Part shown: piece by piece, positions 10,250-21,768 of the stretch
Numbering within the stretch: the first letter of the stretch is position 1
Layout: each line of letters opens with the position of its first letter
NCBI GenBank assembly: GCA_028280285.1
Contig: JANQMA010000028.1
Location: 1-41,266, forward strand
DNA: 41,266 bases
Direction: 5' to 3'
From: Candidatus Omnitrophota bacterium
GTDB taxonomy: Bacteria > Omnitrophota > Gorgyraeia > Zapsychrales > Zapsychraceae
Notes under the pieces: model-generated
Database searches by the model: none
The model's input: only the letters and a program-made list of their open reading frames with translations
Told to the model about the DNA's origin: nothing
Translations under genes and position numbers: made by a program

Positions 10250-10696
10250 TTAGCCGCTTAATGCATCTTTTACAATTTTACTGACCATCCCATTATCCGC
10301 TGCCCCGGCTGTTTTGGCCATAACGGCCTTCATCACAGAACCCATATCTTTCATGGAGCTGGCGCCTGTTTCGGCGATCACCTCACCCACCACCTTTGTG
10401 ATATCATCCTCAGAGAGTTCAGCCGGAAGATACTTTTGTAGAACCTTCATTTCCTGCTCTTCTTTGTCCGCCAGCTCACTGCGTCCGGCATTGGTGAACT
10501 GCTCAATGGAGTCCTTGCGCTGCTTGACCTGTTTTTTTATAACTGTAATAACATCAGCATCTTCCAACTTTTCTACCTTCTTTTCAATCACAACATTTTT
10601 AAGCTGTGCCCTTAAAAAATTGAGTGTCTGCGATGTCACTGTATCTTTGGCCTTCATGGCCGTAATATAATCTTTGCCGATTTGATCGTGTAACAT
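10250..10696 (-). CDS. GatB/YqeY domain protein
   Basis: MKAKDTVTSQTLNFLRAQLKNVVIEKK...VIKKQVKQRKDSIEQFTNAGRSELADKEEQEMKVLQKYLPAELSEDDI...MGSVMKAVMAKTAGAADNGMVSKIVK is typical YqeY. Its stop directly abuts the ATG of the deacetylase. Confidence 0.94.
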   Translation of the reverse strand: MLHDQIGKDYITAMKAKDTVTSQTLNFLRAQLKNVVIEKKVEKLEDADVITVIKKQVKQRKDSIEQFTNAGRSELADKEEQEMKVLQKYLPAELSEDDITKVVGEVIAETGASSMKDMGSVMKAVMAKTAGAADNGMVSKIVKDALSG

Positions 10697-10755
10697 AATA
10701 CCCTCATTTATTAATATTAGTCTTAATTTTAAGTCACTATAGTAATAGTTTTACT

Positions 10756-10864
10756 TCGGGATTGCAATGGTTTTATTAATGAGCGCTGAACTTACGGACC
10801 CCACCTCTTGCATTCTGCAAGAATGCGGTGGGGGAACGTAAGTTCATGCGTGAATTAATCCCGA
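10756..10864. other. Nested imperfect inverted repeat (intergenic hairpin element)
   Basis: TCGGGATT (10756-10763) pairs with AATCCCGA (10857-10864); GAACTTACG (10788-10796) with CGTAAGTTC (10837-10845); CCCACC with GGTGGG; GCATTCT-GCA-AGAATGC at the apex. No T-tract. Confidence 0.7.
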
Positions 10865-10912
10865 GTCATTTTTGATTATTTTTCGGTGACGAGGGATCTG
10901 TATGCGGCCAAT

Positions 10913-11683
10913 TTAGGCCTGCGGCAGGACCATATCCACCGCATGGTCCTTGAGCCATTTAACCTGATGCTTATAATCAGGCAGAATCTTGGCCACATGG
11001 CGCCAAAACCGCTTGGAATGATCCGGCACAATCAAATGGCATAATTCATGGACCACCACATAATCGATCACATCCAGAGGCGCTAAAATGATTTGCCAAT
11101 TGATATGAATCGTCTGCGTCTTAAAATCGCAAATACCCCATAGGCGTTTTTGCGTGCGCACCGCGATTCTTTTCGGCTCAACCCCTATCACACGCGCAAA
11201 ATGAAAAAGCCGCCCACCGATGATTTCCACGGCCTGTTTACGGTACCATTTGATAAGCGCCTTGCGGATATCCCCCGCTGCCTGCGCCCCTTTTAACCCA
11301 ATCGGTGTTGTGATATACCAGCTTTCGTTAATAAACTCCACCTTTATCCGCTTCACATTGCCTGGTAATGTCTTGATCGGGCATTTCTTGCCTAAAAATA
11401 AAAAAGCATGCCCGTCTTTAAACTGTTTTTGATCAATTTTGGCCTGCCGCTTTTTTGATTCAGCAATCTTTTCTATAATCCATTTTTCTTTTTCATCTAA
11501 AAATGCCCTGATCTCTTTATCGGGCGTACGCATCGGAACCGAGATAGACAAATCACCCTTCTCGTCTATGCAAATCGTCAATGTCCTTCTTCCCGTCGAT
11601 CTTTTAAGTAAATAGGGAATAGATCGCTCTTTCGTCTCAAATACAGCTTCCGATTGTTCCATACGCTTAGGACGTCTGATCAT
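10913..11683 (-). CDS. YgjP-like zinc metallopeptidase (DUF45/WLM)
   Basis: YVVVHELCHLIVPDHSKRFWRHVAKILPDYKHQVKWLKDH (HExxH-type HELCH ... H) and RxxKRLWGICDFKTQTIHINWQIILAPLDVIDYVV. Confidence 0.92.
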   Translation of the reverse strand: MIRRPKRMEQSEAVFETKERSIPYLLKRSTGRRTLTICIDEKGDLSISVPMRTPDKEIRAFLDEKEKWIIEKIAESKKRQAKIDQKQFKDGHAFLFLGKKCPIKTLPGNVKRIKVEFINESWYITTPIGLKGAQAAGDIRKALIKWYRKQAVEIIGGRLFHFARVIGVEPKRIAVRTQKRLWGICDFKTQTIHINWQIILAPLDVIDYVVVHELCHLIVPDHSKRFWRHVAKILPDYKHQVKWLKDHAVDMVLPQA

Positions 11684-11733
11684 TGATTTACCTCATCAAG
11701 TTTTCAAGAAATTTACTGCTTAAGGAAAGATTA

Positions 11734-12951
11734 TTACTTCACAAATTCAACATTCACGTCGACTTTACGCCTTTTTACTTCTTGCGTCTGTAACTCTCCG
11801 GTATATGTGCCGTTACCGGCCGCCGTATACTTTTGTTCATCCACACGCACAACAGAACCATCCTTCATAAAATAACCGTTATTGCCCAAAAGAACTTGCA
11901 GTCTATCCCGTTCTTTTTGCGCGGCGCGGTTGAGTCTTTGCGCATCACGCTTAAATTGTCTGATCTTGGACTTGACCAGCTTCATATTGCGTTTATACGT
12001 CCGTATGAGCAGCTCGCCCTCATCTGTATTTTTAACATCTCCCTGATAATACGCTAACTGCGATTCAAGTCGACGCATTAAATTAGTTAGATCTTTGTTT
12101 TCTTTTTCAAGCCGGTCGACGGTCGTCGAAAGAGTCTGTCTTTTTTCTTCAAATTCTTTTTGTTGCTCGGCGGAAAGCCCTTCGATTTCCGTTTTACTGG
12201 CGAGCGCTTGATTAAGCATGGTTTCTGTTTCGGTGAGCGCCTTGCGTGTCGAATCCAGCTCTTGGTTGATCGACGCTATCATCTGCTCGCCCTCGCTGTA
12301 AAGCCGTCTTGATTCTTCCAAATCCAGTTCGAGCTGCGCAATACGCTTCTGCGCACTGGTAAGCTCCTCGCGCACACTCGCCAACTCCGTTTGAGACACT
12401 TCATATTTATCTTGATAATGCTGAATGAGCGTGGCCTGCTGGGTTGTTACCACTTCCATTTGCTTGTTTGTTCTCTCCATATGCTGATAGACATCTGCAC
12501 TCATCCATACGGTATAGGCCGTCAGTCCAATAATGGCACAAAATAAAAGCCCATCACAAAACTTGTTAAGATACTTGATCGTTCGTTCTGATTTTCGTCT
12601 GTTTTCAACACGCTTCTCAAGCTTTGGTAAGATATAATCGGAAGGCTCAACAAAGCGTACACCACATAAATAGCGCTTACTTTTTTCTTTTTTAGGACGA
12701 GCCCAAATCAGCTGCCCACGCTGGGGGACAAAATTATCGTGGCCAAGATCAGCGGCGAAGGAAAAAAATTGATGGTCAGGATCGATCGGACGTTCTGTCT
12801 CCAAAAGCATGCCCGAGGCACTTATATTGCGGATGCGTCCAATGCCGCGCGTTTCACTATTTTGAACAAACCAGGCTACCTGCTTATTTTCACTGACTCT
12901 CTGCTCTATACGCGCATCATAAAACACATTTTCTTTCAGACGATTAACCAT
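11734..12951 (-). CDS. PilZ-domain protein with TM segment and coiled coil
   Basis: N-terminal RIEQR (RxxxR) and NISASG (NxSxxG) consistent with PilZ; TM-like FCDGLLFCAIIGLTAYTVWMSADVY; long heptad-rich region. Confidence 0.8.
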   Translation of the reverse strand: MVNRLKENVFYDARIEQRVSENKQVAWFVQNSETRGIGRIRNISASGMLLETERPIDPDHQFFSFAADLGHDNFVPQRGQLIWARPKKEKSKRYLCGVRFVEPSDYILPKLEKRVENRRKSERTIKYLNKFCDGLLFCAIIGLTAYTVWMSADVYQHMERTNKQMEVVTTQQATLIQHYQDKYEVSQTELASVREELTSAQKRIAQLELDLEESRRLYSEGEQMIASINQELDSTRKALTETETMLNQALASKTEIEGLSAEQQKEFEEKRQTLSTTVDRLEKENKDLTNLMRRLESQLAYYQGDVKNTDEGELLIRTYKRNMKLVKSKIRQFKRDAQRLNRAAQKERDRLQVLLGNNGYFMKDGSVVRVDEQKYTAAGNGTYTGELQTQEVKRRKVDVNVEFVK

Positions 12952-13090
12952 GAAAAGGGCAATTCCCGATAAATAGTATCAATATATAGTACTTTGTACT
13001 GAAACCGGCCCTACATAATGTAGATGTCCGATTATGCTAAATATATAATGAAATAATATTAGTTACAATATATTTCCCGATTATTTATAC

Positions 13091-13159
13091 GGTAGGGGTC
13101 GTTCGTGAACGACCCTCATTTTCCAAATTAATTAGGGGCGCTCACGAGCGCCCCCTACA
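13091..13159. repeat. BIME-like pair of inverted REP elements
   Basis: GGTAGGGGTCGTTC-GT-GAACGACCCTC (stem 13096-13115) and TAGGGGCGCTC-AC-GAGCGCCCCCTACA (stem 13135-13154), each a perfect 9-bp stem with 2-nt loop; GTAG tails point in opposite directions. Confidence 0.85.
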
Positions 13160-13190
13160 TTTTTTTTATTACATTTTTCGTAATTCAATG

Positions 13191-14840
13191 TTATTTAAAC
13201 AACGGAATTTCGTTGAGCAGGCCGTCCAGGAGCTGCTGCTCAATGGGTTTTTCCTGCTTTGGTTGGGTATTTTTATCAGAAGGGTTCTGTGAAGGCGTGT
13301 CAATATCCAGGGCCTTGTAAATCGCATCGCGCAACTCCTGCTTGCCCTTTTGCTCAATGACGCGACGCCCGACCTGTCCCAAATCAGGCAGAATTTCGAT
13401 GCGATCCACCGGCCCGCTATATTGTTTAAACGGTATATGAATGCGCCCCTGATTATCTAAAAGCGCACTCAACTCTTCCACAGACTGGATAAGGCTATCG
13501 CTTAAATCTTTAGGAATATAAACATGCGTTGTGTTATCAATAGTCTGATTCAGTTGAAACACCCCGGTCAAATAGGCAAGAAACTCATCGGCCTCAACAT
13601 TAACCATATAATTAAGATCACCGGCAACCAGTTTTCCTTCAGCATAGACAATCTTAAGCTCGGTGTCTTTGACATCCAGTTTTTCTTTATACTTCCCGGG
13701 AAGATTCCCAGAGACTTTTTCAGCCAAATTCGGAACAAACGAAATGTGTGAAAACACAACATCCAAAACATTCAAATCAACAATCCGCGCCTCATCCATA
13801 GTGAAAGACACATTACCTTTTAATCCGGCAGGTATTTCTGCAAGCAACCCAGCCAACTCAACTTCCGCGCGCATAACCCCGCGCAGATCAACCGGCAAGC
13901 CTTTGCCATCCAACAAATCCTCGGTGAGAAGCTGCTCACATTTGACATTGACTTGAACCAGTGGATTTTGAAAAATATTAATCAGACGGACATCCCCACC
14001 GACAGAACCAGAATAAATACGTGCCGCAATATTTTTTAATGTTAAAACATCATCGGCAAGGCCAATATCGGCATTAATCTCTTTAATCGGAACACCTAAC
14101 TCTTTGAGTGTGATCGACCCGTTTTTAAAGCTCCCCTTCATATTAACTGCCGGCATTGTCTGATCGTCGACAATAAGCTCTTCAAGATTAAGATCAATCA
14201 CCCCCTGAAGATTATCAGTGACACCTAAGTCTTTGACCTGCGGCACAACCTGTGTTAATTGATCCATAGCAATGGTTGATAAATCGGAACGGAGATTAAC
14301 ATCCGTCAGACTCAATTGCTTTGCCGCCGAATCTACGCGCGCCTTTCCATTAAACGTGATGTTCTGCTTCTCACTTAATGCCATAAGCGCGCCGTTAAAC
14401 GGAAACGCGCTTCCGTCGGCTATATTGGCTGCTTGAAAGTCAAAATGATCAATCGTAATTGCGCGCAGCTCATCAGAAATGTGTTGCCGGATATTAATAG
14501 ACGCATCAGAAATCTTAAAAGAATTCACCTTAAGGTTCTGCCCAGAGATAAGGCGTTTAACATCGACATTAAGCCAAACAGACTCAGCCGACAACAGCGG
14601 CGCATCAGAAAAATGGGGACCGTCGGCCACCGCAACACCACTTAGTTTTAAACTGACCCCTTTATCCAAGGCAACGGTTAGATTAATGTCGTCGATCGTA
14701 ACCGCACGGCCTAGCGCCTCACTTGCCTTTTCGACAAGAATACCGCGGTATTGGTTGGCATCGAAAAATTGCAGATAAACAAACAGACCTGCAATAACTA
14801 CGGCAAAAACAGTAAAAATAATGATTAGAAATTTTTTCAT
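13191..14840 (-). CDS. AsmA-family protein
   Basis: From the internal ATG (14840) the product starts MKKFLIIIFTVFAVVIAGLFVYLQFFDANQYRGILVEKASEALGRAVTIDDINLTVALDKGVSLKLSGVAVAD, a classic AsmA N-terminus. The longer ORF start at 15065 would overlap the upstream gene by >200 bp. Confidence 0.88.
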   Translation of the reverse strand: MKKFLIIIFTVFAVVIAGLFVYLQFFDANQYRGILVEKASEALGRAVTIDDINLTVALDKGVSLKLSGVAVADGPHFSDAPLLSAESVWLNVDVKRLISGQNLKVNSFKISDASINIRQHISDELRAITIDHFDFQAANIADGSAFPFNGALMALSEKQNITFNGKARVDSAAKQLSLTDVNLRSDLSTIAMDQLTQVVPQVKDLGVTDNLQGVIDLNLEELIVDDQTMPAVNMKGSFKNGSITLKELGVPIKEINADIGLADDVLTLKNIAARIYSGSVGGDVRLINIFQNPLVQVNVKCEQLLTEDLLDGKGLPVDLRGVMRAEVELAGLLAEIPAGLKGNVSFTMDEARIVDLNVLDVVFSHISFVPNLAEKVSGNLPGKYKEKLDVKDTELKIVYAEGKLVAGDLNYMVNVEADEFLAYLTGVFQLNQTIDNTTHVYIPKDLSDSLIQSVEELSALLDNQGRIHIPFKQYSGPVDRIEILPDLGQVGRRVIEQKGKQELRDAIYKALDIDTPSQNPSDKNTQPKQEKPIEQQLLDGLLNEIPLFK

Positions 14841-14847
14841 AATAATC

Positions 14848-17130
14848 TCACTGAGTTTGCTTGAGCAGCGGTTGAATAACTTTGTGAAAGCCTTCCTCAT
14901 CGACAACCGGCAGCTTACAAACATGATTTTCACACACATAAATAGTGGATTGATTTTCAACCGGCTCTTGTTCTTTGACAAATGGGGCAATGGCAACCAC
15001 ACGATTAAGATCTTGTTTATCTTTATTTCTTCTAACAATAACTTTGTTAGGAATAAAAGCAGCAAACAATGTCTGATGCGACCGGGCTAAAAATTCCGGA
15101 TTCTTCCCTTCCGTTAAAACAATTTCGGCAGCCGGCCCGACGGCAAAGTCAAAGACGCTAAGCATCTGCGCGTATCCAATCGGATGTTTATTTAAAGCAT
15201 CCGAAAATGTGGTAAACAAACGTTGCAGGTATTGATCATACTTCGGGTCCAACGTAATATGTGCAAGCCGGATCAAATCAAGCGCCGCGATGGAATTGCC
15301 AGACGGAATGGCCCCGTCATAGATTTCCTTTTGTCTGAATATTAATTTTTCGGCATCATCAGCCGTAAAATAAAAGCCGCCTTCTCTCTCATCCCAAAAT
15401 AAATCAATCATTATCTCCGTCAAATCACGGGCGCGCTCTAAATAGTCAATATTGAATGTCACTTCATAAAGCCCAAGAAGGCCATGGATAAAAAACGCAT
15501 AATCTTCGATAGTACCGGTGACATCAACACTGCCGTCGCGGTAACGATGATAAAGCCGGCCATCCTTGATCATTTCTTTTATAATAAACGCAGCCGCTTT
15601 TTCAGCCGCGTCGATATATTTGGCCTGATTCATCACCTTCCCCCCATAAGCCAAACTACCAATCATAAGGCCGTTCCAGTCGACGAGAACCTTATCATCC
15701 AAATGCGGTCGAGGACGTTCATTACGCACCTTAAGTAACTTTTGATTGGCGCTCTTTAACATTTGATCCACTTCATCAACCACTTTATTTTTGAGCTTAG
15801 CTGTTTGTTGCAAAGACCGTTCGGTAAAAATAATATTTTTCCCCGTAAACTCCTGATGCGGATCCGTGTGCGCATTGCCGTCTTTTTTGATCGCATAGTA
15901 CGCGGCAAAAACATCAAATTCTTCATCGGTTAAAATTGTTTGAATCTCATCATATCGCCACAAATAAAAAGCCCCTTCCTTTTTATGCAAACTTTGTTTG
16001 GTATCAACCGACATCGCCGCATATTCATCCGGATCCAAGCTATCCGCATCCTCGGCCGAATAGAACCCGCCTTCCGCACCGGTCATATCTTCAAGAACAT
16101 AGCTAAATATCTCATCAACGACACGCATATATTCCGGATTTTTGGTGATTTGATACATCTCGGTATAAGTCCAGGCGAGCATCGCTTGATCATAAAGCAT
16201 TTTTTCAAAGTGTGGAATCTGCCAATAACGGTCAGTGGCATAGCGGTGAAAACCGCCGCGGATATGATCATACATTCCACCGCGCGCCATTTGGGTCAGC
16301 GTAGCATCTACCATCTCAAGGGCTTCTTTGTCCCCGGTACGATACCAATAACGCAGTAAAAAAGACATGTTATGGCTCGACGGAAATTTTGGCTCCATGC
16401 CAAAACCACCATACTCTTCATCAAAATGCTGACGATATTGATTAAAGGCACGCTCTAAAACAGATGCATCAAGCATTTCTTCTGAGCCTGATTTGGCAAC
16501 TCCTTGCATAACAACCTGCGTAATGTTCTCACTGGATGCCTGTATGCCGTGACGATTATTCTGCCAATTCTCCGTTAGAGAATGTAGAACATCGACAAGC
16601 CCGGGCGCACCCCACTTAGCGACAGGCGGAAAATAAGTCCCGCCAAAAAACGGTTTTTTATCAGGCGTCAGAACAACCGTTAAAGGCCAGCCGCCGCGTC
16701 CGGTCATACTCATAACCGCGGCCATGTAGACACCATCGATATCCGGACGTTCTTCCCGGTCAACCTTAACCGCAATAAAATTTTCATTGATAATCTTAGC
16801 GATAGCCTGATCTTCAAAAGACTCATGTTCCATCACATGACACCAATGGCATGTCGAATAACCGATAGAAAGAAAAACCGGCTTATCTTCCTTAGCAGCC
16901 CGCGCAAAGGCCTCCTCACCCCACGGATACCAATCAACAGGATTATCCGCATGCTGCAGCAAATAAGGACTCTTTTCGTGAGTAAGACGATTAGTGAATT
17001 TTTTCTCGACGGACATAGCGTTGTGTTGAATAAAAAATGTGGTGATTAAAGCCAGGACAATAATTTGTGTTCCATACCGCACGGCTCTTTTTTGGTTTGT
17101 CGGGATTGGTTTATCGCAACTGACGTTCAA
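14848..17130 (-). CDS. DUF255/YyaL-type thioredoxin-fold protein (spermatogenesis-associated protein 20 family)
   Basis: [63 protein letters not shown]...[16 protein letters not shown] and six-hairpin-like C-terminal part. Track start is TTG at 17130; the true start may lie further in. Confidence 0.95.
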   Translation of the reverse strand: MNVSCDKPIPTNQKRAVRYGTQIIVLALITTFFIQHNAMSVEKKFTNRLTHEKSPYLLQHADNPVDWYPWGEEAFARAAKEDKPVFLSIGYSTCHWCHVMEHESFEDQAIAKIINENFIAVKVDREERPDIDGVYMAAVMSMTGRGGWPLTVVLTPDKKPFFGGTYFPPVAKWGAPGLVDVLHSLTENWQNNRHGIQASSENITQVVMQGVAKSGSEEMLDASVLERAFNQYRQHFDEEYGGFGMEPKFPSSHNMSFLLRYWYRTGDKEALEMVDATLTQMARGGMYDHIRGGFHRYATDRYWQIPHFEKMLYDQAMLAWTYTEMYQITKNPEYMRVVDEIFSYVLEDMTGAEGGFYSAEDADSLDPDEYAAMSVDTKQSLHKKEGAFYLWRYDEIQTILTDEEFDVFAAYYAIKKDGNAHTDPHQEFTGKNIIFTERSLQQTAKLKNKVVDEVDQMLKSANQKLLKVRNERPRPHLDDKVLVDWNGLMIGSLAYGGKVMNQAKYIDAAEKAAAFIIKEMIKDGRLYHRYRDGSVDVTGTIEDYAFFIHGLLGLYEVTFNIDYLERARDLTEIMIDLFWDEREGGFYFTADDAEKLIFRQKEIYDGAIPSGNSIAALDLIRLAHITLDPKYDQYLQRLFTTFSDALNKHPIGYAQMLSVFDFAVGPAAEIVLTEGKNPEFLARSHQTLFAAFIPNKVIVRRNKDKQDLNRVVAIAPFVKEQEPVENQSTIYVCENHVCKLPVVDEEGFHKVIQPLLKQTQ

Positions 17131-20100
17131 TTTTATCTAAGGCATCTGAAACAGCATTGAGACGTGTATCAAGTTTATTACGTTTGGTGGAATGTATGAC
17201 TGCACCCTTTTCGGAAGGATCATAATAAATGTTCATTTCATGCAGATCATCAATATATTTTTGCGTATCCTTGTACCCTTTTTCCATATCATCTACTTCA
17301 GTAAAAATCCGTATGGCTTCGGCATAATCCTTACGCTCGAAAAATTCTTCGCCTCTTTCATATAAATCATTTAAATGCTGTTGAAATTCATCATGGATGC
17401 GCTCGCGCTCGGCACGAAGTTCCTTATTGCGTTTTTCCAAAAGTTGAGTAATTTCCGCGCGCTGCTTCTTAATCTTTTCTTCGAGTGTTGAAGGCGTATC
17501 TTTCTTTGTCTGAGAACGTGTTGGGGTATGATCGCTGCTACTTTGCGCAATCACGGTGTGTTTAACCGAACTATTTTCAGACTTAGTGCGCATAGCATCT
17601 TTTTCGGCCTGTCTACGACGACGCGCCATTTCCCTTTCTTCAAATTTCTTGATGCGCTCTTCATCTTTTTTTCTGCGCAACATCTCCCGCTTTTCTCTAC
17701 GTGACTGCTTGATTGCAGACTCCTTATAATCCTTTCCTGTTGATTGCGGTGAGCCAGACGTGCGGTCCATTCCTTTTTGTTTTAATTCAAAATCACGTTT
17801 TTCCATCGCAAGCTTGACCCGCTCAAGCTTGTTGGCCTCATTTTCCTGCTTTGCCTTTAATTCAAGACGCGCCATTTCCCTATCATGTTTTGCTTTCTCC
17901 CTGGCAATTTTTTGCCGTTCGCGTTCAATCAAGGCCCTTTCCTTTCTGGCTTTTTCCGCAAGCTGCTTGACTTGTCTTTCTTTCTTTGCCTTTTCCTTAG
18001 CCAACTTTTTCTCTTCAGCCTTAATGACCTTATCAGCCCTTTCATTGATTTTTAGGGCAATCTCATCCTTCTTTTTTTCCTGACTTTTCACACTCTTTTC
18101 TTCTCCCACCCGTTCTGTCTTACCAAGCTGCATAGCCTCTCTTTCTTTGGCAAGCTTTTCCCGTTCACGTCTCATCGATTTTTCTTCTTTTTTAGCCTTG
18201 GCTTCCAGACGGGCGACTTCTTTTTTCTTTTTGGCTTTGGCCTTGTCCCGCGCGCGGATCTGTTTTTCTTTACGCTTGCGGATTTTTTCCTCAAAGCGGG
18301 CAATATCACGCTCTTTTTTCTTTCTTATCTTCTTCAAATAATCCTGAGGAAATCCGCCACTTAAAAGCAGCATATCAACACGGGCAAACTTATCCTGCGC
18401 TTGCATGACTTTTTCAAGCTTATAGAGCCAGACGCCCTCATCATAAACCTCTTCAACTTCTCTTTTCAGACGTTTTAAATCCTTTGACTTACGGACCTGG
18501 GTTCCATCTAATTTTTTATCAATAGCTTGTTTTTGTTGATCACGTGCTTTGCGGTAATCGACATTACGGCGACGGGCATTTTCAGCCACTTTTGATTCAT
18601 CTTCAATTTTCTCATTATTGCTGAGCATAACGATTTCGCGGTGCGCTTGAGCCAATTGTTTCTTTAAATGCTTGAGCTCTTTGCTATCATTCCAGCCGAT
18701 CTTGTTAGCCTTACCCGATTCGATCTTTTTAATAGACTTCTCGACATACAACTTAGCCTCTTTATAGCCGGGATATAAACGATTAATGAGTTCAAACTTA
18801 GCTTTCGCACCTTGATAGTTTTGCTCTTCATAGAGCACACGCGCATCGTTATACATAGGCTCTACCATACGTACCAGTTCGTATTCTCTTTTCTTATCTA
18901 ATTGCTTACGTATATCCTGCTGGCGGCTCCACCATTCTTTCTTTTCTTCTCTGGAAAGTTTTCTTTGCTGCTGGCGGAGCTCCTTAAGCTCATCCCCTTT
19001 TAAGTCAGCCGCCTGTTGACGGTAGGCCTTGGTCCGCGCTTCAATTTGGGCGGCTCGCCTAAGATTTTCTTTTTCTTGATCGCGTAATTCATCGAGTTTG
19101 CCTTCAATCTTGGCCAGAAGCATACTCTGTTCTTTCTCTTTTCGTAATTTACCTTCCGGCTCGATACCGAGTATAGTAAAAATCTCTTTATTGAGTTGCT
19201 CTTTAAGTTCTTCAATGCTTGGTGGATGAGATTCGAGATACCTTTCAAGCTGAACATCATCATCGTAAGCAATCGCCTTAACAATCGTCTCTCCAGGCCC
19301 CAAAAATTCTTTTTCCCACTCTTCTTCTTTTTCCATTAATTTCTTTTTAGATTTTGCCAGTGCCGCCAACCCTTCCCTGTAGCGTTTCTCCATTCCTTTT
19401 AATGTCTTACGATCACGTCGCTGAACCTTTTTATCTTCTTTTTTAGCCGCTTTTCGATTCTTTTCGCTAATAGCAAAGAGATTCTCGGCTGAAAGATCTT
19501 CCGGCGCCTCACCGGTTACTTTGTACACCTGCGCCTGCCGCTTCATCTTTCGTCCAATACGTTTTAAATACCATTCGGTCCAGCGGTATTTTGGATCCGT
19601 CGCTTTAATCTGATCAAACAAATTGCGCGCATGCCCATACTCTTCTGCTTTGTATAAACCGACCGCCTGCTCATAAACTTTTTCCATCTCTTCAATATTG
19701 ATCGGTTTAACATCCGGCATTTTGCGATAATGCTTGTCTTTGCTAAAAAGCTTACGCAAACTCCACTTTTTATTTTTTTCAGCATCGACCGTTGGTGTAA
19801 AAGCTTTAAGTGTTGCATCATCCGGGCGGCGGCCACCACTGTTAAAGACTTCATCAATTTTTTGCAAATAGATGCGCGTATCCCGGAAGTTCGGATAAGT
19901 CGCTTCAACGGTAATAAATTTTGCCTTTGCTTCTGTCAAATTCTCTTCCTCATATAATTTGATACCCGTATCATAAATTTTTTCCGCCGATGTAAATAGC
20001 TCTTCATCACGGGAAATTTCTGCCCGCGCCACCATATCCATTTCGGCAAAATTGGTAATACCCGCTCCTTTCTGGTGCGCAATATTTTGATTAATAGAGT

Positions 20101-21748
20101 TTAAATAAGTTTGAACAGCCCGGTAATCCGGCCTTTGATTAGCTATTTCATTAAATTTAAACCGTGCCTCATGCAGTTTCTTAGCGCGGTATAGCCCCAC
20201 AGCTTCATCATAAAGCTCTTCAAACGAACGCCCGAGCGGCATAGACGGCTCAATAATATAGTCGACTCGATCGGGATCAAAGTCAGGATCAAGCTTGGAT
20301 AAATATTTGGTCGTTGATTTATAGCCAGGATAAATCCTGTGCACTTCATAAAAACGATCCTTGGCCTCCTCGGGGAGATCATTATCGTAATACGCTTTGG
20401 CCGCACGATAAGCAAATCCTGCCTTTTCTTTTCTTATTGCCTCTTCTTCTTTTTTCTTCCGTTCCGCGGCATCATAAGCCTCTTTTAACTCTTTCTTGTT
20501 AGTAGAGTCACTGCCGACAAGATTCGAAAAGAATCCTAACGGTCCGGACTTCCTCTCCCCTGTTATCTTAGCTAGCTTTTTAATGTGCTTGCGGGTTTGT
20601 TTATAGTCAGGACTAAGCTCATCCAATTCTCTAAATTTTTTGAGCGCCTGATCATAACTTTCAATATTGTAAAGCCCGAGTGCCGCATCATAAAGAAACT
20701 CAGCCTCTTCCTTAATCCGTCTTGCTTTTTCTTCCTTAGCGGCTTTTTTAAGCGCAATGTCCGCTGCCACCTGTTTTAAACGCTCGTCTTGAACCTCATC
20801 GATTTTCTCATCAATTTTTTGAGCCACAATCACATCAGGATCTTGACGGTATCTTTCTATATCCGCATCAATTTTACCGAGATAACGCAATGTTTTCTTA
20901 TAATCAGGCAGAACCCATTCAACCTCTTTAAACTTTTGTTTAGCTTCTTCAAACCGCTTGGCTTTATACAATAGCAGCGCTTCGGTATACAGTTCGCCTG
21001 CCTGCTGCTCAAGTGTCTGCGACCGTTCAATCTCTTTACGCTCAATCTCTTTACGCCATTTTTCTTTTTCTGTCATCTTAGCGTGCGCTGTTTCACGCAG
21101 CTTTTCTTCAATAATCTCTTGTTGATCGGCTTGAATTCTTTGATCGATAAGCATTAAATAACTCTTCGTTGCCTTGTGATCAGGGAACATCTCATCCACT
21201 TTTTCAAATTGCGTTCGCGCATCCAGCCACTTTTCTTTTTTGTAAAACTTAACCGCAAGCTCATACACTTCTTCCACTTCTTGTGCACTAAAACCACGCT
21301 CAGCCTCCAGCCGCTTTAAACGCTCCTTTTCCTGCTGGCTAAGCATTTTGGCTTGTTTTTTATCCTTTTTCATCTCACTGCGGATAAAGCCCTTCATCTC
21401 CGGATGATCAGTAATACGGATGGCCTTACGCCACATTTCCTGGGCCTTTTCGAAATTACCATCTTCAAAGTACTGGACCCCCTGACTGTAATACTCGTGG
21501 GCTTTAGCGGCACGCTTTTGATTGCGACGGATTTTGGCCTGGTCTTCCAGCCTTTCATCAACCTGTTCAATTTTTTTCTTAGAACGTTTCAGAAGCTTCT
21601 TAAGGTCGACCATAAATCCTTTTTTGGTCTTTTCTTCCTTAAGTGATTCATCGTCCGCATAGACCGGGGACACAAGAAGGCTTATAACACAAATGCCTGC
21701 TATAAGTGGAGTAAGAATAGATCTTTTCGTATTAGTATATTTAGACAT
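17111..21748 (-). CDS. Secreted/periplasmic TPR-repeat protein with long charged helical region
   Basis: Signal peptide ([31 protein letters not shown]); about 11 modules of the form (E)xxYxxAvxLYkxxxyxeAkxkFxxvxxxxPdYkxtxxYLxkI; K/E/R-rich stretch (about 17600-18350). Confidence 0.88.
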   Translation of the reverse strand: MSKYTNTKRSILTPLIAGICVISLLVSPVYADDESLKEEKTKKGFMVDLKKLLKRSKKKIEQVDERLEDQAKIRRNQKRAAKAHEYYSQGVQYFEDGNFEKAQEMWRKAIRITDHPEMKGFIRSEMKKDKKQAKMLSQQEKERLKRLEAERGFSAQEVEEVYELAVKFYKKEKWLDARTQFEKVDEMFPDHKATKSYLMLIDQRIQADQQEIIEEKLRETAHAKMTEKEKWRKEIERKEIERSQTLEQQAGELYTEALLLYKAKRFEEAKQKFKEVEWVLPDYKKTLRYLGKIDADIERYRQDPDVIVAQKIDEKIDEVQDERLKQVAADIALKKAAKEEKARRIKEEAEFLYDAALGLYNIESYDQALKKFRELDELSPDYKQTRKHIKKLAKITGERKSGPLGFFSNLVGSDSTNKKELKEAYDAAERKKKEEEAIRKEKAGFAYRAAKAYYDNDLPEEAKDRFYEVHRIYPGYKSTTKYLSKLDPDFDPDRVDYIIEPSMPLGRSFEELYDEAVGLYRAKKLHEARFKFNEIANQRPDYRAVQTYLNSINQNIAHQKGAGITNFAEMDMVARAEISRDEELFTSAEKIYDTGIKLYEEENLTEAKAKFITVEATYPNFRDTRIYLQKIDEVFNSGGRRPDDATLKAFTPTVDAEKNKKWSLRKLFSKDKHYRKMPDVKPINIEEMEKVYEQAVGLYKAEEYGHARNLFDQIKATDPKYRWTEWYLKRIGRKMKRQAQVYKVTGEAPEDLSAENLFAISEKNRKAAKKEDKKVQRRDRKTLKGMEKRYREGLAALAKSKKKLMEKEEEWEKEFLGPGETIVKAIAYDDDVQLERYLESHPPSIEELKEQLNKEIFTILGIEPEGKLRKEKEQSMLLAKIEGKLDELRDQEKENLRRAAQIEARTKAYRQQAADLKGDELKELRQQQRKLSREEKKEWWSRQQDIRKQLDKKREYELVRMVEPMYNDARVLYEEQNYQGAKAKFELINRLYPGYKEAKLYVEKSIKKIESGKANKIGWNDSKELKHLKKQLAQAHREIVMLSNNEKIEDESKVAENARRRNVDYRKARDQQKQAIDKKLDGTQVRKSKDLKRLKREVEEVYDEGVWLYKLEKVMQAQDKFARVDMLLLSGGFPQDYLKKIRKKKERDIARFEEKIRKRKEKQIRARDKAKAKKKKEVARLEAKAKKEEKSMRREREKLAKEREAMQLGKTERVGEEKSVKSQEKKKDEIALKINERADKVIKAEEKKLAKEKAKKERQVKQLAEKARKERALIERERQKIAREKAKHDREMARLELKAKQENEANKLERVKLAMEKRDFELKQKGMDRTSGSPQSTGKDYKESAIKQSRREKREMLRRKKDEERIKKFEEREMARRRRQAEKDAMRTKSENSSVKHTVIAQSSSDHTPTRSQTKKDTPSTLEEKIKKQRAEITQLLEKRNKELRAERERIHDEFQQHLNDLYERGEEFFERKDYAEAIRIFTEVDDMEKGYKDTQKYIDDLHEMNIYYDPSEKGAVIHSTKRNKLDTRLNAVSDALDKIERQLR

Positions 21749-21768
21749 ATATAATTTATATATTAGTT

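Noticed and set aside
13135-13170. REP copy followed by TTTTTTTT as an intrinsic terminator on the plus strand
   Set aside because: No plus-strand gene precedes it, the neighbouring genes run on the minus strand, and the hairpin matches the REP family. Terminator function remains possible but unsupported.
14841-15065. Extended N-terminus of the AsmA ORF (start at 15065)
   Set aside because: It overlaps the 3' end of the DUF255 gene, and the extra residues lack a signal/TM start. The internal ATG at 14840 gives a canonical AsmA N-terminus 7 nt after the upstream stop.
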